From Halomonas halophila (GTDB lineage: Bacteria > Pseudomonadota > Gammaproteobacteria > Pseudomonadales > Halomonadaceae): a stretch of DNA of 14,099 nt. The stretch lies in the NCBI GenBank assembly GCA_002433675.1, contig DJIP01000399.1:7052-21150 (forward strand), read 5' to 3'. Within the stretch, counting starts at the first letter, position 1. Every line of letters begins with the position of its first letter. This document shows, piece after piece, positions 13,119 through 14,099 of the stretch. The notes under the pieces were generated by a model that saw only the letters and a program-made list of their open reading frames with translations, was not told where the DNA came from and did not search any database. The translations under genes and the position numbers were made by a program.

Positions 13119-14099
<981 letters not shown>

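Overview
The window comes from a GC-rich gammaproteobacterium, almost certainly a halophile of the Halomonas/Chromohalobacter group. The main reason is the right edge: a complete ectA and the start of ectB, whose proteins closely resemble Halomonas ectoine-synthesis enzymes as I remember them. The other recognisable genes (TamB, YheT, a HypT-like LysR regulator, Can-type carbonic anhydrase, glutathione reductase) fit the same group.

Layout. Positions 1-1215 (+) hold the 3' part of tamB, closed by a large palindromic terminator. Positions 1376-2047 (+) hold a compact toxin-antitoxin pair of the HigB/HigA type, with an unusually long 99-base gap between the two genes. From 2053 to about 10090 everything is on the minus strand. 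Read in transcription order this is a five-gene peptide-type ABC importer (binding protein, two permeases, two ATPases; 9970 down to 4183), a HypT-like LysR regulator (4074-3145) and a YheT-family hydrolase with a TTG start (3123-2053). Junctions within the importer are tight (ATGA overlaps for two of them), except that the binding-protein gene is separated from the first permease gene by a strong hairpin. A minus-strand beta-carbonic anhydrase (11065-10418) and a plus-strand glutathione reductase (11288-12649) diverge from a shared 222-base control region. After gor comes a second, slightly diverged copy of the last 72 bases of the gene plus a second terminator. Then comes the roughly 260-base ectoine control region, ectA (13119-13697), and ectB running off the window.

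How the genes work together. EctA and EctB are early steps of compatible-solute synthesis from aspartate semialdehyde. Their control region shows a near-consensus sigma-70-type promoter and a more distal -10 element resembling a sigma-S promoter, which fits osmotic and general-stress control described for this operon in relatives. Glutathione reductase, a HypT-like regulator, carbonic anhydrase and TamB serve redox, pH/CO2 and envelope homeostasis, but nothing shows that they are co-regulated with ect.

I found no undescribed multi-gene system. The most unusual signal is the duplicated gor 3' end: 69 of 72 bases match, all three differences are synonymous, and each copy has its own terminator. 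This looks like the scar of an allele exchange or of an element that integrated in the 3' end of gor. Secondary points are an orphan, perfect Shine-Dalgarno sequence in the ect leader, several dyads and direct repeats in promoter regions, and a strongly strand-asymmetric stretch behind the carbonic anhydrase gene.
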